Assembly: GCA_019695185.1 (NCBI GenBank)
Contig: JAIBAN010000031.1
Location: 1-64,000, forward strand
DNA from: Blastocatellia bacterium
Lineage (GTDB): Bacteria; Acidobacteriota; Blastocatellia; Chloracidobacteriales; Chloracidobacteriaceae
Length of the DNA stretch: 64,000 nucleotides
Reading direction: 5' to 3'
Shown: piece after piece, positions 27,025-35,383 of the stretch
Layout: every line of letters starts with the position of its first letter
How positions within the stretch are numbered: the stretch's first letter is position 1
Program-made: the position numbers and the translations under genes
The notes under the pieces: model-generated
Told to the model about the DNA's origin: nothing
The model's database searches: none
Seen by the model: the letters and a program-made list of their open reading frames with translations, nothing else

Positions 27025-27528
27025 ATGTTCAATTCCCATCTGCCACCGCTTGAAAGAATCATCTGGGGAACCCAGATAGGGTTGCTTGTGGTTGGACGGG
27101 CCGAACTTCGGACCCTCTCACCCTTGGTTCCCTTCGTGGTTATTTCCATCACCGACCCGGACAAACCGGATGCCGAAATCATTCCATCGGATTTTCTGAA
27201 CGGTGTCCTGCGGCTGAAATTTGATGATGCCGAAGGAACCGAAATCGGCCACCCGGCTCATATCCTGATGAGCATGCAGGATGCCCATCTGGTCTTGGCT
27301 TTTGTGGAATCCCATCTGGCTGCTGTTCAGCTTATCGTCTGCCAGTGCGAAGCCGGGGTCAGCCGTTCGGCAGGCGTGGCGGCGGCCTTGGCGAACATCC
27401 TGCACGGCGAAGACCAATTTTTCTTTGACCATTACTGGCCCAATCGGCTGGTGTACCGCTTGCTGGTCACACAAGGCGGCTTCCTGCACACAAAAAAATG
27501 CGAGCCTGAACAGACAGGCTCGCGTTGA
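27025..27528 (+). CDS. Dual-specificity/tyrosine phosphatase-like protein
   Basis: A 167-residue small protein with the CX5R phosphatase signature CEAGVSRS near residue 110, preceded by LIVCQ and followed by the helix AGVAAALANIL. A possible acid/base Asp is not certain. The size suits a minimal Cys-based phosphatase of the DSP type. The ATG at 27025 lacks a clear Shine-Dalgarno sequence. It lies 55 bp after the hybrid kinase on the same strand, so it may share its transcript. The 3' end of the coding region contains the terminator of the gene on the other strand. Confidence 0.72.
   Translation: MFNSHLPPLERIIWGTQIGLLVVGRAELRTLSPLVPFVVISITDPDKPDAEIIPSDFLNGVLRLKFDDAEGTEIGHPAHILMSMQDAHLVLAFVESHLAAVQLIVCQCEAGVSRSAGVAAALANILHGEDQFFFDHYWPNRLVYRLLVTQGGFLHTKKCEPEQTGSR
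27492..27523 (-). terminator. Terminator of the dockerin-propeller gene, inside the phosphatase gene
   Basis: On the minus strand GCGAGCCTG-TCTGTT-CAGGCTCGC forms a perfect 9-bp stem with 6-base loop (27500-27523), followed by ATTTTTTT. This is a canonical intrinsic terminator 42 bp after the propeller stop. It overlaps the last codons of the convergent phosphatase gene, shaping its Glu-Gln-Thr-Gly C-terminus. Confidence 0.85.
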
Positions 27529-27565
27529 GCAGCAGACACAGAAAAGCAACCAGTGGGATTTTACT

Positions 27566-30055
27566 TCAGAACGTGGCCTGACCGTTGAGCACCGCCCGCA
27601 GCAACGTGAAATCGGTCGCGGTTACCTGCCCGTTGCCCCGGCTGCCATTGGGGTTGGCCGGATAGACATCCGCCGCCAGCATCTGGCGCGGGGTCGGTGT
27701 GAATTGAAAGAGCGTCAGGCCGCGTGCCAGTGCGGCATCCGCTGTGGTGACGGCACCGTCGCCTGAAATATCTCCCCACAACGCAAACTCCGGGAACGAC
27801 GCGTTCGGATTGCTTGGGTCAATCAATTGGGCGGGCAGTTTTTCAGTGGTGAGTTCCGTATCCAACCCAATCCGGACGGTCAGATAGCCGTTGACATTTG
27901 AGGATGAACCGCTGGCCGAAGGCGGCACCACCGCCCGCAATTCGGTGGGGCTGACAACGGTGACCTGCGGAGAAGCAATCCGGGCACCACCACCGAAAAA
28001 GACCTGAGTGACACCCGACACAAAGCCGCTGCCGTAAACCGAGATGGTTTTGCCACTCGTGGAAGCCAAAGGATAGAACCGCAAGGCCGGAACGGGAGCC
28101 GGTGCCTGATTGTCCACCACCGTAATCAGGTCTGAATAGACATCGCTCACATAGAGACGGTTCGTCACCTCGTTTAACGTCAAGTCGAGCGGCAGGCCAT
28201 CCAGCTTCAAGGATTCCAGAATACTGTTATTGCTCAAATCAATGACGGTCAGCAAGCCAGGGGAATCAAGTAAAAACAGCCGGTTGGTGCGTGGGTTGAC
28301 AGCCAAACGATAGGGGAGCGATTTTAATCCTGAAATGTTCCCGATTTTGGTTTGAGAATTCAGGTCAATCACCTGAATCACCGGTTGACCGCTGACCAAT
28401 CCTTTGACTAATGCCCGGTTGGTTTGGGAGTTGATGACAAAATCCGTATCCCCGCACGGAAAATCGAGAGAAAACCCAGGGAGGAGGCTATTGGTGTTGC
28501 CGTCCACCACTGTGACCGTAGCGGAGGCATATCCCGGACAGTAGACCCGATTGGTACTCAGGTTGACAACCGGGCGATTGGAGGGAGGAATCGAGAGGGT
28601 TGCCACAGTTTGGAGAGTGACCGTGTCCAGCACCTGCAACCCACCGTTCGTGCTCGTGAAATAGGCCCGATGAAGGTTGGAATTGACGGCTATCGACTTG
28701 TCCACAAGCGGAAGCACAGCAATCAAACTGTCGGTCAGGCAGTCAAAGACATAATAACTATTGGTGTTTGTGGTGCTGTACCCTTGGACAAACAACCGGT
28801 TGGCAGAGCGGTCAAGCGCAATTTCCCTGTTGAAAAAAAGCACTCCGGAAGGAAACGGAATTTTGCGAATCCGTTGATTGGTCCCTGTATCAAAGACCTG
28901 AATCCCGTCATAGTTCGTCGCAACATAGAGTTTTTCCAATCCAGGATGGACCTCAACCAATCTCTGGCCTGAATACGAAAGGACCTGCCCCCGGCCAACA
29001 AACGGGGTTCGGTCAACCGCCAGCAAAAACGGGACTCCTGCAATCAAGATTTTATTGACACCGGGCAGCACACCAATTGGAAGAAAGGAAGAAATGTCCG
29101 AATTCGGGGGGAACTGAATCTGTACTTGCTGCTGATTTCCAGCTTCGTCCGCCACATAGATGACGTCGGGCGTAGAGGAATAAATGACCTTGCCTGAAAT
29201 GGGGTCAAGACAGCCCGAAAGCAGGTCCTGAGGCGTAAATTGGTTCACAATCACATAGGTCGTGGGGTTAATGATTCTAATTCCGTTGAAGTCGTGGCCT
29301 CGATTCCAGATTACGAGGTTTCCGGTAACCGGATTGAAATCCATTCCCTGAAAGTTCAAAAAACCGTTTGGCGGTTCAATCCGGGCCAGCACTTTGGTTG
29401 CTTCCCCATCCAGTACAGCCAAAGTGGCACTACTGCTCAAAAGGAATACCCGATTGGTTTGAGGATGGACGGCTATCGGAATCACACGCCCCCGGAATTC
29501 AGGAATGTAAATCAATCCCAATGATTCGTAAGACACCTGCCGCCTGACGGAATCTGTCGTTGCGTCTATCAGATACAGGGAAGTATGGGCTTGCACATAT
29601 ACCGTGTTGGTTGCTTCATTGACGGCAATTCCTGAACCCTCCACACTCAGCGTCAATGTCTGCACAAGGGCAAGGCTTTGGGCATCAAGCACACGAATTT
29701 TGTTGCGGGCCAGCACATACAATTTGCGGAGTGATTTATGGAGGCACATGTTTTGAGGTTCCGGCCCTACATACTGGGAGGCCACCCCCGCATGAGTGAT
29801 TCCATCAACACTGGCAACCATGCCCGAAGTGTAACTGAGAAGATAAACCCGATTCGTCGTCGGGTCCGTGACCATATTCCACGGGTCCGTCTGACCCAAT
29901 CCAATGTTCAACTGCCCGGTGATGGCGGTTTTGGAAGCCTGCGGTAGAACGTTACCCGAAGTTGAATCGGCTGAAACAAGAGCGGTGATTGATAAAACGA
30001 TGATGCCTGCCAAAAAACAAAAGACAAAGCAGTTCGGCATTCGATGGTCTTTCAT
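27566..30055 (-). CDS. Secreted YVTN-propeller protein with IPT/TIG and dockerin-like domains
   Basis: A 829-residue exported protein. The ATG at 30053-30055 follows AGGAGG (30061-30067 region) with ideal spacing, and a signal peptide (FVFCFLAGIIVLSITALVSA) follows. Residues about 50-640 are repeated propeller blades of the type NPVTNRVYVxD...TVVDGNTN (YVTN family). Residues about 655-745 form an IPT/TIG domain (GKTISVYGSGFVSGVTQVFF). The C-terminus is a dockerin-like pair of calcium loops, GDISGDGAVTTADAALARGL and GNGQVTATDFTLLRAVLNG. No cohesin is seen in the window. Role is probably surface binding; substrate unknown. Confidence 0.85.
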   Translation of the reverse strand: MKDHRMPNCFVFCFLAGIIVLSITALVSADSTSGNVLPQASKTAITGQLNIGLGQTDPWNMVTDPTTNRVYLLSYTSGMVASVDGITHAGVASQYVGPEPQNMCLHKSLRKLYVLARNKIRVLDAQSLALVQTLTLSVEGSGIAVNEATNTVYVQAHTSLYLIDATTDSVRRQVSYESLGLIYIPEFRGRVIPIAVHPQTNRVFLLSSSATLAVLDGEATKVLARIEPPNGFLNFQGMDFNPVTGNLVIWNRGHDFNGIRIINPTTYVIVNQFTPQDLLSGCLDPISGKVIYSSTPDVIYVADEAGNQQQVQIQFPPNSDISSFLPIGVLPGVNKILIAGVPFLLAVDRTPFVGRGQVLSYSGQRLVEVHPGLEKLYVATNYDGIQVFDTGTNQRIRKIPFPSGVLFFNREIALDRSANRLFVQGYSTTNTNSYYVFDCLTDSLIAVLPLVDKSIAVNSNLHRAYFTSTNGGLQVLDTVTLQTVATLSIPPSNRPVVNLSTNRVYCPGYASATVTVVDGNTNSLLPGFSLDFPCGDTDFVINSQTNRALVKGLVSGQPVIQVIDLNSQTKIGNISGLKSLPYRLAVNPRTNRLFLLDSPGLLTVIDLSNNSILESLKLDGLPLDLTLNEVTNRLYVSDVYSDLITVVDNQAPAPVPALRFYPLASTSGKTISVYGSGFVSGVTQVFFGGGARIASPQVTVVSPTELRAVVPPSASGSSSNVNGYLTVRIGLDTELTTEKLPAQLIDPSNPNASFPEFALWGDISGDGAVTTADAALARGLTLFQFTPTPRQMLAADVYPANPNGSRGNGQVTATDFTLLRAVLNGQATF

Positions 30056-30508
30056 TGAAATCCTCCTGGGGTTCACTCAAAAACGACAAAGGGTTCCTGA
30101 GTAAAAAATGGGCCGTTCTGGATGTGCGAACCCGCTGGAATCAGCGGAACTGGAGCTGCCTTAATTGGAAAATGTGTTGCCAACATAACAGGCAACTTGT
30201 GTGCCACTCGTCGACAGAAGCAGACAAACGACGGCAGGCTTCTTAAATCGCCTGATTTGGCGCGGAAAATTGCAAGTCGTCGAAAAATCAAGCGGGAGTG
30301 GTTATCACTGGAATGTGGCTTGAATTCCTATCCAAAGAGAGAGTTCGACTATCCGAATGGATAGGCACCCGGCAGAAAAAACCAAAGTGCGGCAGGTGGG
30401 GAAGTCGGCTGAACCACCAAAATCAGTTGCCATTTGGCAGCCGGTTTGCTTCATTTTGCATGGTGTTCTCACACGCCCAAATTCCAATTACCAACCTGAC
30501 GAAAACCC
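30056..30508. other. Divergent gap, no gene seen
   Basis: A 453-bp region between two genes for secreted proteins (propeller protein and sedolisin). Short frames here show no family features. It should hold both promoters but I could not identify them with confidence. No heptamer array is present. Confidence 0.5.
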
Positions 30509-32857
30509 ATGATGAAAGCTCGTTTCGGATTTGTTTTTTTCCTTGCGGCTCTGCTTGCACCCAGCCTGCCGTTTGTTGCTTCACACGCTCAGGACACCAC
30601 TCAAAAACCAGTCACACGTTTCCGGGTGGCTGGCGGCGTTCCGCATCCGACCTATTGGCAAAAAAAGATGGCTCGTGTGCAAAGTGCGACAAGGCTGAAC
30701 CTGATGACACTGGTGCTCGAACCCCGTAACTGGACGGATTTGCAAAACCTGCTGGAGGCCCAGCAAAACCCGGCCTCGCCCCAATTTCATCAATGGCTGA
30801 CTCCGGAAGAATTCGGAGCCCGGTTTGGCCGCACCGAAGCCGAATATGCGCAACTGACCGACTGGCTGACTGCACAGGGGTTGCAGGTCACCAATCAATG
30901 GCCCAACCGGTTGCAACTGACGTTTGCAGGACCTGCCGCTGCGGTTGAACAGGCCTTTGCAGTGGAGATGAATTACTATCAGGTTGGGTCGGAAACGGCT
31001 TATGCGGCTGACCGGACACCATCACTGCCCCAGGAAATCGTCCCGCTCGTGCGCGGGGTTTCGGGACTGCATGCATTCAGCCGGTTCCATCCGGCGGCGA
31101 AACTGGCTCCAGCCGCTCCGGGAAATTTAATCGGACCGGCGGATATTGCCACCGCCTACAACCTCAAAGGGTTGCTGGCTGCCGGAGTGGACGGCACCGG
31201 AGCGGATATTGCCATTGCCTCGCGGTGCGATTTCAATGTGTCGGATGTGACGGCGTTTCGCAGCCGTTTCAACCTCCCGGCCAAAGACCCTGTCAAACTG
31301 TTTCCGTTTGGCCCGCAACCGAACCGGGGTGGGGTTGAGGAAGTCGAAGTTGTGCTTGATTGCGAGCTTTCCGGCGGAACCGCCCCTGATGCAACGGTTC
31401 GCGTCATGATTGCGCCGGACATTGATTTTTCCATTCAGGCGGCAGTGAACACGCTTCCTTCAACCAGAGTCATCAGCGTCAGTTTTGGTGGCTGTGAACG
31501 GGTCAATACCAAAGCGGATGCCGACTTTTTTGAATTCCTCTATGCCCAGGCAGCCGCCCAGGGGCAAACCGTCTTTGTTTCGTCAGGGGACGATGGTGTT
31601 TCGGATTGTGTGCGGCTCGACGGCTCGACGGCTCCAGGGGTCAATATTCTTTGCACTCAGACCAATGTGGTGGGAGTGGGCGGTACCAACCTGGATGCCA
31701 AATTTGATTCCAGTTCGAACGCCACTGGCTACGGTGGGGAAACCGCCTGGTCCGGCAGCGGCGGCGGCGACAGCATTTATTTTACCAAACCCAGCTATCA
31801 GGTCGGCCTGGGTGTTCCCGACAATCCGGCACGCAATGTGCCCGACGTGGCGTTGCTGGCTGGCAGCCCGCCCTTTGCCATCACAATTCGCGGCAATCCC
31901 AGCGCAGTGTCGGGAACCAGTTGCTCGACTCCGGTTTGGGCCGGTTTCTGTTCGCTTTTGAACGAAGGTAAACAGGCTAAGGGTTTGGGCAACATTAACC
32001 CGGCCCTCTATCGCCTGGGCGATGCGCAGGCACGCGGCACCGGTCCCAAAGTGTTTAATGATGTGACAACCGGCAATAACAGCCGGGGCAGCGTGCAGGG
32101 GTTCAATGCGCAACCGGGTTATGACCGGGTGACCGGGTGGGGCTCGTTCAACGGGGAAGAGTTCGTCAAGAATTTCGGCTTTATGCCCAATGCCGATGTT
32201 GCGGCCCCAACCGTGACCGTTTTGGCACCGCAGGGAGGCGAAAAAGTGACGCTCGGACAACCCTTCACCATCCGCTGGATGTCAAGCGACAACACGGCCA
32301 TTGTCCGGCATGATGTTCTGCTTTCGGACGACAGCGGGGTTAATTTCAATTACACCCTGGCAGTCGGGCTGCCGGCGACAGCCCGCGAATTCATCTGGAA
32401 TTCCCCCAAAACCCTCAACGAATACGCCGAACTGAAAGACACCACCAAAGCCCGGATTGCGGTGCGGGCAATTGATGCCGCCTTCAACAGCGGAACCGGT
32501 GTCACCACTGCCGATTTTACGCTGGCCGGGAGCGACTCCCAGCCGCCGACGGTGCGGGTCATGGCCCCCAATGGCGGCGAAAAACTCAAAGGCGGACAAT
32601 CGTTTACCATCACCTGGACCTCATCCGATGCGGCTGGCGTGATTAAACAGGACATTCTGCTTTCAAGCGACGAAGGCAAAACGTTCCCCACCACGATTGC
32701 CACCGGGCTGGTTGGTTCGGTGCAATCGTTTGCCTATAGCGTGCCTCCGACTCTGAAAACCAAGACCGCCCGAATTCGGGTAACCGCAACCGATTCGGCT
32801 GGAAACGTCGGGCAGGACGACAGCGACAAAAACTTCATCATCAAAAAGAAGAAGTAA
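30509..32857 (+). CDS. Sedolisin (S53) protease with two C-terminal beta repeats
   Basis: A secreted acid-type serine-carboxyl protease, 782 residues. Signal peptide (FVFFLAALLAPSLPFVASHA) and pro-kumamolisin prodomain (SPQFHQWLTPEEFGARFG, PNRLQLTFAG) come first. The catalytic domain has the Glu/Asp pair in EVVLDCE, TVFVSSGDDGVSD and the serine in SGTSCSTPVWAGF (S471), then YDRVTGWGSFN. Two related 100-residue beta domains follow, each starting with PTVxVxAPxGGEK and containing a DxLLSxDxG motif. The chain ends in KKKK. The start lacks a visible Shine-Dalgarno sequence. Confidence 0.93.
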   Translation: MMKARFGFVFFLAALLAPSLPFVASHAQDTTQKPVTRFRVAGGVPHPTYWQKKMARVQSATRLNLMTLVLEPRNWTDLQNLLEAQQNPASPQFHQWLTPEEFGARFGRTEAEYAQLTDWLTAQGLQVTNQWPNRLQLTFAGPAAAVEQAFAVEMNYYQVGSETAYAADRTPSLPQEIVPLVRGVSGLHAFSRFHPAAKLAPAAPGNLIGPADIATAYNLKGLLAAGVDGTGADIAIASRCDFNVSDVTAFRSRFNLPAKDPVKLFPFGPQPNRGGVEEVEVVLDCELSGGTAPDATVRVMIAPDIDFSIQAAVNTLPSTRVISVSFGGCERVNTKADADFFEFLYAQAAAQGQTVFVSSGDDGVSDCVRLDGSTAPGVNILCTQTNVVGVGGTNLDAKFDSSSNATGYGGETAWSGSGGGDSIYFTKPSYQVGLGVPDNPARNVPDVALLAGSPPFAITIRGNPSAVSGTSCSTPVWAGFCSLLNEGKQAKGLGNINPALYRLGDAQARGTGPKVFNDVTTGNNSRGSVQGFNAQPGYDRVTGWGSFNGEEFVKNFGFMPNADVAAPTVTVLAPQGGEKVTLGQPFTIRWMSSDNTAIVRHDVLLSDDSGVNFNYTLAVGLPATAREFIWNSPKTLNEYAELKDTTKARIAVRAIDAAFNSGTGVTTADFTLAGSDSQPPTVRVMAPNGGEKLKGGQSFTITWTSSDAAGVIKQDILLSSDEGKTFPTTIATGLVGSVQSFAYSVPPTLKTKTARIRVTATDSAGNVGQDDSDKNFIIKKKK

Positions 32858-32952
32858 CGTTCTCCAACCAGGTCTTTCTTTTTCCAGGTGGTGGCTCTTT
32901 CGGACTGCCACCTGGTTTGTTTTTGAAATGGAATTTTGGCTTGACGGAAAGC

Positions 32953-32970
32953 CTACCTTCTGGCAGGTTG
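32953..32970. promoter_or_regulatory. Probable TetR operator 1
   Basis: CTACCT-N6-AGGTTG, an imperfect inverted repeat 5 bp before the TetR start codon. It matches the site before the next gene in both half-sites and 6-bp spacing, with one base different. The position suggests autoregulation. Confidence 0.7.
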
Positions 32971-32975
32971 GCAAT

Positions 32976-33554
32976 ATGAATGACAAAGATACCCGTACCC
33001 GCATTCTTGATGTGGCCCAGGATTTGATCCAACGGCTGGGCGTCAACGCCATGAGCTATCAGCATATCAGCGATGCGGTGGGAATTCGCAAAGCCAGTAT
33101 TCATCACCATTTCCCAGCCAAAGAGGATTTGGTGCAGGCACTGGTCGAACGCTACAACGGATTCTTTCTGGAAGTGGTGGACGGAATTCTGGCCAGCGAG
33201 GCCGACGCCCCAACCAAACTGGCACGCTACATCGGGCTGTTTGAAGCAACCCTTTCGGAAAGCCAAGGCGATAAAGTCTGTCTCTGTGCCATGCTTGGTG
33301 CCGAATTGACCACGCTCGGTTCTGCTTCGGCGGCTTCCGTCCGGCGATTCTTTGCGGAAAACGAAGACCGGCTGATTGTCATTTTGGAACAGGGCCGGCA
33401 GGAAGGCTCCATTCGCTTTGCCGGAGACCCGCGCCATATTGCCCGCATGATTGTGTCACTGTTGGAAGGTGCCATGCTGGTTTCCCGCACAACCGGCGGA
33501 CTTCCCTATCTGGTTTCCGTGCGGGATGGGCTTTTGGACTTGCTCGTCCATTAA
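32976..33554 (+). CDS. TetR-family transcriptional regulator
   Basis: A 192-residue repressor-type regulator. The N-terminal helix-turn-helix is clear: TRTRILDVAQDLIQRLGVNA, MSYQHISDAVGIRKASIHHH and FPAKEDLVQALVERY. The C-terminal ligand domain contains the Cys motif VCLCAMLGAE, common in an AcrR/TetR subgroup that regulates oxidoreductases. The ATG at 32976 overlaps the operator region. The oxidoreductase gene 55 bp downstream carries a matching operator, so it is the likely target. Confidence 0.92.
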   Translation: MNDKDTRTRILDVAQDLIQRLGVNAMSYQHISDAVGIRKASIHHHFPAKEDLVQALVERYNGFFLEVVDGILASEADAPTKLARYIGLFEATLSESQGDKVCLCAMLGAELTTLGSASAASVRRFFAENEDRLIVILEQGRQEGSIRFAGDPRHIARMIVSLLEGAMLVSRTTGGLPYLVSVRDGLLDLLVH

Positions 33555-33573
33555 ATTTTTTTCATACATAAAC

Positions 33574-33591
33574 CTACCTTTCAGTAGGTAG
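33574..33591. promoter_or_regulatory. Probable TetR operator 2
   Basis: CTACCT-N6-AGGTAG, a perfect 6-bp inverted repeat, 19 bp before the oxidoreductase start and just upstream of its AAAGGAG ribosome site. The shared sequence with operator 1 supports control of both genes by the same TetR protein. Confidence 0.75.
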
Positions 33592-33609
33592 AAAAAAGGA
33601 GTTTCACCT

Positions 33610-34296
33610 ATGACCCACATTGGAATTTTAGGAACCGGACGCATGGGCATTCGGCTGGCCAAAATGCTTGCTTTGGTTGGCAACGAAGTGGTGCTGGCAT
33701 CCCGCACCACAGAACGTGCCCGGCATATTGCGGCTGAACTGAATGTACCTTCCCTGAGGGGTGGCACTTACGCAGAAGCCCTGGAGGCACCGGTGGTCAT
33801 TCCCTCGATTTTTGTGCGGGATGGCCTCCTCAACGACCTCAACGACTGGCGTAAATCGTTGAAAGGAAAAGTGCTGATTGACATCACCAACCCGTTTAAC
33901 GACGACTATACGGACTTCATTCTGCCGTGGGACACCAGCAGCGCCGAGCAGATTCAGAACCTGTTGCCGGAAACCAATGTGGTTGGGGCATTTAAGAATG
34001 TCTGGTGGGAAGTCTTTGACCGACCCGATTTTGCTGGTCGCCGGAGCGATGTCTTTGTGGTCAGCGATACACAGGCAGCCAAGGCGGTCTTTTTCAAAAT
34101 CGTGGAAGGAACACCGTTCCGGTATGTTGATGCCGGACGGCTGGCTAACGCCCGCACGATTGAACGCATGACGCTGCTCAGTGGTGAAATCGGCCAGCGG
34201 ATGGGCTTTTTTCCTCGCATGAACTACAGCTTGTTGGGTGAATCCTGGACGGTGGGAAAAGGAAATGCCGGAATTGACGCCCTCGTGGCTCGCTGA
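33610..34296 (+). CDS. NADPH-dependent F420 reductase-like oxidoreductase
   Basis: A 228-residue single-domain Rossmann protein. HIGILGTGRMGIRLAKMLA is the dinucleotide-binding loop and SRTTERA follows strand 2, favouring NADP. KVLIDITNPFNDDY and TNVVGAFKNVWWEVF match the F420-oxidoreductase family pattern. The true cofactor partner may be other than F420, as many bacteria with this family lack it. The ATG at 33610 has a good AAAGGAG. It probably forms a two-gene unit with the TetR regulator. Confidence 0.85.
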   Translation: MTHIGILGTGRMGIRLAKMLALVGNEVVLASRTTERARHIAAELNVPSLRGGTYAEALEAPVVIPSIFVRDGLLNDLNDWRKSLKGKVLIDITNPFNDDYTDFILPWDTSSAEQIQNLLPETNVVGAFKNVWWEVFDRPDFAGRRSDVFVVSDTQAAKAVFFKIVEGTPFRYVDAGRLANARTIERMTLLSGEIGQRMGFFPRMNYSLLGESWTVGKGNAGIDALVAR

Positions 34297-34306
34297 AGCA
34301 AAACGA

Positions 34307-34336
34307 GAACCGGGAATGGTCGTTCGTTCCCGGTTC
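34307..34336. terminator. Bidirectional hairpin between oxidoreductase and RpiR genes
   Basis: A perfect 10-bp stem, GAACCGGGAA (34307-34316) and TTCCCGGTTC (34327-34336), lies in the 42-bp gap between convergent genes. T-tracts are short. Confidence 0.65.
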
Positions 34337-34338
34337 AT

Positions 34339-35184
34339 TCAGGAGCCGTAGAAATGCTCCAGCTTTTGCAGAATCCGTTCGTTTTCGCGCACCAATTGCT
34401 TGTGGTTGCGCAAGCCCACTTCGGTGGCAATGGCGTTGATGACCACGGCAAAAGCCGCGAACGAATTCGTAAAAAGCAGGTTGTCGTTGCAGATAAACAA
34501 CTTGTATTCAGCCATCAAAGCCATTGGGGAGGTGGGTTTGTCGGTAATGCTGAGAATGGGAATCTGTTCCCGGCGGGCCAGTTCGGCATATTGTAACGTC
34601 GTGCGTGAGTAAGGCGGGAAAGAAAACCCAATCACCAAATCCTGCGGCTGAAGGCGCAGGATTTTTTCCTCGATGGGTGTCACCTCGGCATCCGAGGAAA
34701 TGGCATCCACGCCAACCTGCTGGAGCAAATATGAAGTCAGCCGCGCCAACGAAGCCGAAAGCCCAACGCCAATCACCAGCACCCGGCGCACCCGGCACAG
34801 ACAATCAACAATTGCCCGGAAATCGTCCGGCTGAATCCGTCCGATGGTCTGGTTGATGTTATCCACGTCCTGTTTGGCAACCCGCGTCAGGGTATCTTCC
34901 TGTCCGCGTTGACCGGCAGCCAGTTTGAAGCGTTCTTCGGGTTTGAGTTCTTCCCGCAAGTCCCGCAGCAAATCGCTTTTCAGGTCGGGATACCCTGCAT
35001 AACCAAGCATCTGGGAAAACCGAACCACCGTTGCGTTGCTGACACCCAGCCGCGCGCCCAGGGCAGCACTCGACAAAATGGGAACTTCAGTCGGGGATTG
35101 CAGCATAAAATCGGCAATCCGACGGAAATTGTCCGTCAATTGATCATAACGAGCCAGAATGCGGGTGCGAAGGAGTTGGTCCAT
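34339..35184 (-). CDS. RpiR/MurR-family transcriptional regulator
   Basis: A 281-residue regulator with an N-terminal RpiR-type helix-turn-helix (ILSSAALGARLGVSNATVVR, FSQMLGYAGYPDLKSDL) and a C-terminal SIS domain (VRRVLVIGVGLSASLARLTS, DLVIGFSFPPYSRTTLQYAE, ILSITDKPTSPMA) that normally binds a phosphosugar or other ligand. It lies next to the TonB receptor, YfcC transporter and cyanophycinase, so it may control them. The ATG at 35182-35184 has no Shine-Dalgarno site; the TCAGTCC arm of the flanking repeat ends 8 bp upstream of it. Confidence 0.9.
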   Translation of the reverse strand: MDQLLRTRILARYDQLTDNFRRIADFMLQSPTEVPILSSAALGARLGVSNATVVRFSQMLGYAGYPDLKSDLLRDLREELKPEERFKLAAGQRGQEDTLTRVAKQDVDNINQTIGRIQPDDFRAIVDCLCRVRRVLVIGVGLSASLARLTSYLLQQVGVDAISSDAEVTPIEEKILRLQPQDLVIGFSFPPYSRTTLQYAELARREQIPILSITDKPTSPMALMAEYKLFICNDNLLFTNSFAAFAVVINAIATEVGLRNHKQLVRENERILQKLEHFYGS

Positions 35185-35192
35185 ATTTTTTA

Positions 35193-35382
35193 GGACTGAG
35201 GACTGAGGACTGAGGACTGAGGACTGAGGTAAATATTCAAATTTTCGGGCTGTTTTGATTGAAAGGCCGTTAGGTTTTCAATTTTGATACTCACTGGGCT
35301 CAATTGGAAAATCACTCAGTCCTCAGTCCTCAGTCCTCAGTCCTCAGTCCTCAGTCCTGGGTTATCCCTCAGTCCTCAGTCC
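35193..35382. repeat. Inverted GGACTGA arrays
   Basis: Five exact GGACTGA units at 35193-35227 and, inverted, six TCAGTCC units at 35316-35357 plus two more at 35369-35382. The spacer is 88 bp. The element connects the start of the RpiR gene to the stop of the TonB receptor gene (stop TAA at 35384-35386, 1 bp from the array). Confidence 0.93.
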
Positions 35383-35383
35383 T

